Below are positions 26,160-30,182 of a DNA stretch of 30,182 nt, piece after piece (positions within the stretch are counted from its first letter, which is position 1; each line of letters begins with the position of its first letter). The notes beneath the pieces were generated by a model. That model worked only from the letters and a program-made list of their open reading frames with translations. It did no database searches and was not told the origin of the DNA. Made by a program: the position numbers and the translations under genes. Origin of the DNA: Schizochytrium sp. CCTCC M209059 (lineage: Eukaryota; Sar; Bigyra; Thraustochytrida; Thraustochytriidae); assembly GCA_000818945.1 (NCBI GenBank), contig KN805419.1, forward strand, positions 114,510 through 144,691. Reading direction: 5' to 3'.

Positions 26160-26230
26160 AAAGAAAAAAAAAACAAGAAAAACAAGAAAAAAAAGCGCGC
26201 GAAAGAAAGAAAGAAAGAAAGAAAGAGGGG
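26160..26230. repeat. A/G-rich GAAA tract
   Basis: Poly-A runs and GAAA units span about 70 bases in otherwise very GC-rich DNA. Confidence 0.85.
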
Positions 26231-26846
26231 GAAAAGAAAAAGAACGGCGAGGATAAAGAGAATGTGAGAAGAAAGGAAAAAAGAAAGACGCGCGCGCACT
26301 TGGGACGATCGGCGATGATGCGACGCCGTCGGCGCCGCAGCCGGTGAGCTCTGCGAGTGAAGATGCAGCAAAAGCTGTCTGCGTCGCGCGAGGTGCGTCA
26401 GCGTGACGCGCAGGTTGTGTTCATCTCCTTTTTTTCATGAGGGTGGGTGGGCTGGTCGGCGACCAGCGGAGACGGTCGCCGACGCAGGAACGGCGCTCTC
26501 GCGGGCAGATGATGCTGCTGCTGCGCCGGCCCGGGGCGTCTGCGCGCAGACGCTTGCGAGCGGGACGAGGTGCACGAGGAGGCGGCGGCGGCGGTGCGGC
26601 TGGAACGAAAAATGTGCAGATGGAGGAAATGATGGAAGGAGGAGAATGAGCCCGCGCCGAGCTGCGCTGCGTTGAGCGGGCGGACCACGCGTTGCGGGGA
26701 AGACGCCCGTGCCTGCGCGCCTGTCTCCTTCTCTGCGTCTGAGTCCCTCAACGTGGGTGTTCTCGTGATCGAGCTGCGGCCGGCGAACGTACGAGGGACT
26801 GTCTGACTGGCTACGCAGGCTCGTTCGACCAACCAACCGACCGAAT

Positions 26847-26872
26847 GATTGGCCGATCAAGCGATTGGCCGA
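26847..26872. promoter_or_regulatory. Two direct GATTGGCCGA boxes (inverted CCAAT)
   Basis: The 10-mer GATTGGCCGA occurs at 26847-26856 and again at 26863-26872, 16 bases apart. It contains the reverse of CCAAT, a box bound by NF-Y-type factors. No gene start can be tied to it. Confidence 0.3.
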
Positions 26873-26894
26873 GAGATGAACCGACTGCAAGCAA

Positions 26895-26931
<37 letters not shown>
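26895..26931. repeat. (GCAA)n tetranucleotide repeat
   Basis: About nine GCAA units. The same unit recurs near 20810 and 29240. Confidence 0.9.
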
Positions 26932-26932
<1 letters not shown>

Positions 26933-27342
26933 CTGCGACCCACGGCCGACCTACCGACCCTTTTCCTGGCCAAGGCTCTTGTTTGGCATTGTTCGAAAAG
27001 GAGACCGTTGCATGACGTGCCTCGGGACCCGGTGACGCATCGATCGTGGGAGCCAGCCGCACTTTGCGCGCTGTTGCGTCGAAATAAAGGCAGTCTGTTC
27101 TGCTTGCAGCGAGCTGAGCGCATAGCAGAGACTCGTGTAAGCCACCTGGCTAGCGAACTTACTTTTGCAGCGCATCATCGGTGAAGAGTCGCTGGAAAAA
27201 CAGGAAAGCGAGATTCTTTGGAAACATCGACGCAGGCTGGCTGGCTGGCAGCGACGTACGTATTCGTGTACCGCTCGTGGGGCGAAACGGCAAGGCCGAG
27301 GGGGGATTAGAACGGCGAGGATGCGCAGGTGCAGGTGGAGCC

Positions 27343-27384
27343 GCAGCTGCGAGCTAGCTAGCTAGCTAGCTAGCGAAGCTTCGC
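27343..27384. repeat. AGCT-centred palindrome block
   Basis: GCAGCTGC (27343-27350), then a self-complementary (AGCT)n run (27352-27374), then the perfect palindrome GCGAAGCTTCGC (27373-27384). All share an AGCT core. Confidence 0.85.
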
Positions 27385-27563
27385 ATCGCAGGCTCAAGAG
27401 ACAGGCGGTCAGCCATCTAGCCGGCCAGCCGTTGCGGCCACGGTGCGGTAGCGCGTAGACCTCCGCATCACAGGTGCACGAAAAACGGGCCGTGCCGAAT
27501 GCAGACTCGGAGGTCCGCGGGAACGAACAGTGCGTCGCATCTGGATGAACATCTGCATGCATC

Positions 27564-27592
27564 GCCTCGCCTCGCCTCGCCTCGCCTCGCCT
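27564..27592. repeat. (GCCTC)n pentanucleotide repeat
   Basis: About five to six GCCTC units. Confidence 0.9.
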
Positions 27593-28202
27593 TGAAGGAA
27601 ATGAGCTTGGCCGTTCATTTGAATTGCTCAAGATGAGTGCAACGGATAGTGCAATTTGAGACTTGGGACGGACGCTTCCGCGGCGGGCGTCCGGACGGCG
27701 CAGCAGACGGTACGGCGCGGGCGTGGGGACGCGGCACGGCGACCGGGACGCGAGGTCGGTCGTCGCGGAGCGTCGATCGAGGCACGGTCCTCGGAAGAAA
27801 ATCGCGCACGTGTTAGAGAACTGCCACTTGCTTCGCGCGTGGAAGCTCTTGATGGCTTGGCACAATGACGCTGCCGCTTATGGCGGTTGCCGTAAAAATG
27901 GTGACGCCTGACCTGTTCTAACCCGCAGTGTGGCCAGGTGGGGGGCACCTGCACGTGCGGCCCCATAAAAAAAAAACTAGCCATCAGTGAATCGCTTTCT
28001 TTTTTGATTTATTTTCTTTTTCTTTATTCGATATCAGCTGCCATGCAAGCAACCAGGCTGCTCAGCAACCACCATGGCCACGAAAACCGAAGAAGCGCTC
28101 ATCCGTTCGGTTTGGCGTCTTCTTGCAGACAATTCTCTGTTGCGAGTGGCTGTTTGATCACGGCCGCAGCCTGTGCGACGTTTCTGGGTGGGCTGTTCAT
28201 TC

Positions 28203-28237
28203 ATTTCTTTTCTTTTCTTTTCTTTTCTTTTCTTTTT
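28203..28237. repeat. (TTTTC)n pentanucleotide repeat
   Basis: About seven TTTTC units, the last slightly altered. Confidence 0.9.
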
Positions 28238-28367
28238 CGCGGCCTCCTCTTTCGGTCCGTCAGTCAATCAGTCAGCCCTGATCTTCTGGCTCTTCGATCT
28301 CGTTTATATAACGCTGCATCCTGGCATGCTTTCGGCAACGAACCCGAGAGGCAGAGCCCGCCCGATA

Positions 28368-28391
28368 TCCATCCATCCATCCATCCATCCG
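28368..28391. repeat. (ATCC)n tetranucleotide repeat
   Basis: Six perfect ATCC units, with a few more degenerate ones just downstream. Confidence 0.9.
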
Positions 28392-28751
28392 ACCCATCCA
28401 TCAATGCATCCGCTATAGCCGTCCGTTCGACCAGCCCTCCTTCCACTCGTCGATCCGCCAGCCCCCTTTTGCTTGGAATCTTGCATGACGAATGGAACAC
28501 TTTTCCCGGTCCGTCGCCGATTCGCCGAGGGCAGGGCTTCCCGAGTAGTCGCCCGGCTTCGACCGCCGCCGTCGCTGCCGCGCGAAATCCATCTCCGTCT
28601 GCAATGCTGCGGACAGCGACGCTCGCAGCGACGGCGGGCGAGCGAACGCCGCGCTCCATTCAGCGGCGCGCCCGCGGCATGCGGCTCTGGCATGCACGGT
28701 CCGTCCATGCGAGAAGAGATGGCGAGCGATGATTTGACCGAATACCGACCG

Positions 28752-28777
28752 GAAAAGCAAAGCAAAGCAAAGCAAAC
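28752..28777. repeat. (AAAGC)n pentanucleotide repeat
   Basis: About five AAAGC units. Confidence 0.85.
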
Positions 28778-29564
28778 CAAAGCATTGCAAGCTATACCAA
28801 GAGCTCTCGCTCAAAGACGTCGTCGCCGTCCTCGCCGTCGAAAGCGTAGAGCGGCAGTCGCCCGCCCGTCAGCGGGTAGAACATGCCGCGACGGCGATCG
28901 AGATGAAATCGTCTTGCGTCCAGGCCCTGCCAGGCCCGAGTCCCCGGGTGACGCAAGCAGCAGCAGCAGCGAGCGCACCGTGAGCAAAGGTGGGCCTGAT
29001 AGGACAGGACGCGAGAGGGCGGGATCGGCCAATGGCGAGGGGCGGGAGAGAAGACGATTCTCTCGCATGACGGCCGCGTGCACTGCGTCTCGCGGTCCAG
29101 GCGAAGCTTGTTGCGGTTGAGGCGGTGCTCGTTGCGGTGCGTGGACATTTATTGGACGCTGGTCCTGGAAAAGTGGGACGCATCGATTGACATGAGCACT
29201 GCGACCACTCGCAGTGCGACCTGCGAGGCGCCGCTCGTCAGCAAGCAAGCAAGCAAGGCATGCGCTGAGACTGCGACGCGGGGCCAGGAGGAGCATTGCA
29301 TCTGGCCTCGGCCTCGCTGCGAGGGGTTGGTTTCAGACGCGCGCGTTCTCTGCGCGTTGCCTCGTGTGAGCTCTCCTGCCGACCGGGTGGACGAGGAAGC
29401 GCAAGCCTGGACTCGGGACTCGGGGCGGCGCCGAGGAGCGAGTTGCCCCGGCGTGCATCTAGCTTATGGTGGCAAAAGGCTGGCGCGGGAAGTCGTTAGT
29501 TTAGCGTTGGAGTTTGTTAGCTCGTGCTGCTTGGACCAGCCAGGCACGGCCGCCGCAAGACACA

Positions 29565-29586
29565 ACAAGGCAAGGCAAGGCAAGGC
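29565..29586. repeat. (AAGGC)n pentanucleotide repeat
   Basis: About four AAGGC units. Confidence 0.85.
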
Positions 29587-30087
29587 GAGGCCTTCGACGA
29601 ATCGCGAAGGGAGCGAGCGGGAAGCCAAGCCGCGAGGCAGGCGAAGAGCCGCACCGCGAAGAAAGACGAAGTGAAAGCGACTGCGAGCGCAAGTTGACAG
29701 CGACGCAAGCGTGGTTGGTTGGTTCTTTGTGTGCATGTGTCGAGACGAAGAACAAAAAACTCAAAATTAAAAGAATAAAGTGTAGAATTGAACGAAAAGA
29801 ACAAGGAAAGAAAAAAATTGACTCCTCCACTGAGACTGCAGTAGCCAGTGGTAGGTAGGTAAGGCGGCGACGCAGAGAAAAGAAAAAGTTTTAAGAAAAT
29901 GAGATTTCAGGAAGAAAGGAAAAAGGAAACGCGCAGTTCAAACAAAGAAAAGAAAAGGAAAGAGAGACAAAGCGAGAGGCGTCACCGTCTGCTCCTGCGC
30001 CCTGCCGTGTCGCCAGCCCCCGTTCCGCGCCGCATCTCGAGCCCGCGCGTCGCTCGCTGCAGGTGCATCGGCGCTGCCTGCCGTCCG

Positions 30088-30176
30088 CCCCCCCTCTCCC
30101 CTTTCTCCTCCCCTTTCTCCTCCCCGCCCGGCCCCGCACTCGCGCGCGCTCGCGCTCGCTCGCTCGCTCGTGCGCG
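30088..30176. repeat. C/T-rich tract and (GCTC)n repeat at the right edge
   Basis: A CCCCTTTCTCCTC motif is repeated twice, then GCTC/CGCT units run to the window end. On the minus strand this would be a purine-rich block. Confidence 0.8.
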
Positions 30177-30182
30177 CTCGCA

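Larger units (their letters stand above)
25604..30182. other. Right non-coding tract, microsatellite-dense, no recognisable gene
   Basis: No ORF in these 4.6 kb has a recognisable domain. The longest are Arg/Ala/Ser-rich and overlap in several frames. Left to right it holds a purine GAAA tract (26160-26230), two GATTGGCCGA boxes (26847-26872), (GCAA)n (26895-26931), an AGCT palindrome block (27343-27384), (GCCTC)n (27564-27592), (TTTTC)n (28203-28237), (ATCC)n (28368-28391), (AAAGC)n (28752-28777), (AAGGC)n (29565-29586) and a C/T-rich then (GCTC)n end (30088-30176). A short minus-strand stretch near 28792-28880 (LYAFDGEDGDDVFEREL) looks somewhat protein-like, but I cannot extend it. The far right may be the promoter of a gene outside the window. 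Confidence 0.5.

Noticed and set aside
25538..26371. 277-codon minus-strand ORF overlapping the end of the SAM-domain gene
   Set aside because: It overlaps the supported gene end, and its hydrophobic Phe/Leu run only translates the A/G-rich tract at 26160-26230.
28792..28880. Protein-like minus-strand stretch (LYAFDGEDGDDVFEREL)
   Set aside because: Too short, and I could not extend it through a convincing splice site to a known protein.
26895..29260. Regular GCAA repeats as a possible CRISPR array or telomere
   Set aside because: They are simple 4-base microsatellites with no spacers, and no telomere-type repeat such as TTAGGG is present.
1..30182. tRNA, 5S rRNA and spliceosomal RNA genes
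   Set aside because: I looked for B-box-like GGTTCGA sequences and U6-like blocks in the gaps. Matches fell only inside coding genes or lacked a cloverleaf context.

Overview
The window looks like nuclear DNA from a GC-rich, intron-poor unicellular eukaryote. Long uninterrupted ORFs encode typical eukaryotic proteins: a NIMA-family kinase, an RGS protein, a Peter Pan/SSF1 ribosome-assembly factor, a THOC6-like WD40 protein and a eukaryotic-type phosphopantothenate-cysteine ligase. There are no operons or Shine-Dalgarno sites. Most chosen ATGs have a purine at -3, and non-coding DNA is full of simple repeats. A thraustochytrid-like (labyrinthulomycete) stramenopile would fit, but that is inference from gene style and not a placement.

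Ten protein genes are supported. From left to right: zeta-class glutathione transferase/maleylacetoacetate isomerase (+, 1818-2585); Peter Pan/SSF1-type Brix protein with an apparent one-base frameshift (-, 2923-4300); THOC6-like WD40 protein (+, 4861-6006); NEK2-type kinase (-, 6538-8526); polyQ/polyP coiled-coil protein of unknown function (+, 9246-11189); phosphopantothenate-cysteine ligase (-, 11307-12314); DUF962/Mpo1-like membrane protein (-, 13238-13948); membrane-anchored class III PLP aminotransferase (+, 17475-19490); small RGS protein with an N-myristoylation signal (-, 20130-20774); single-pass, SAM-domain, low-complexity protein (+, 22685-25603). Orientation mostly alternates, giving divergent pairs with shared upstream DNA and convergent pairs with short 3' gaps (down to 117 bp).

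The first 1.8 kb, the 3.5 kb between the DUF962-like and aminotransferase genes, the 1.9 kb between the RGS and SAM genes, and the last 4.6 kb hold no gene I can defend. The 3.5 kb gap carries ordered short-motif clusters that look regulatory. The last 4.6 kb is packed with different tetra- and pentanucleotide microsatellites. Long ORFs antisense to real genes are by-products of GC-rich codon use.

The genes are mostly housekeeping: aromatic amino-acid catabolism, ribosome assembly, mRNA export, cell-cycle kinase, CoA synthesis and G-protein signalling. The least explained parts are the aminotransferase with a multi-pass N-terminal membrane region, the SAM/TM protein with about ten copies of a short xPxV motif, and the motif arrays between 15.19 and 15.83 kb. 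I found no CRISPR, transposon or defence system.
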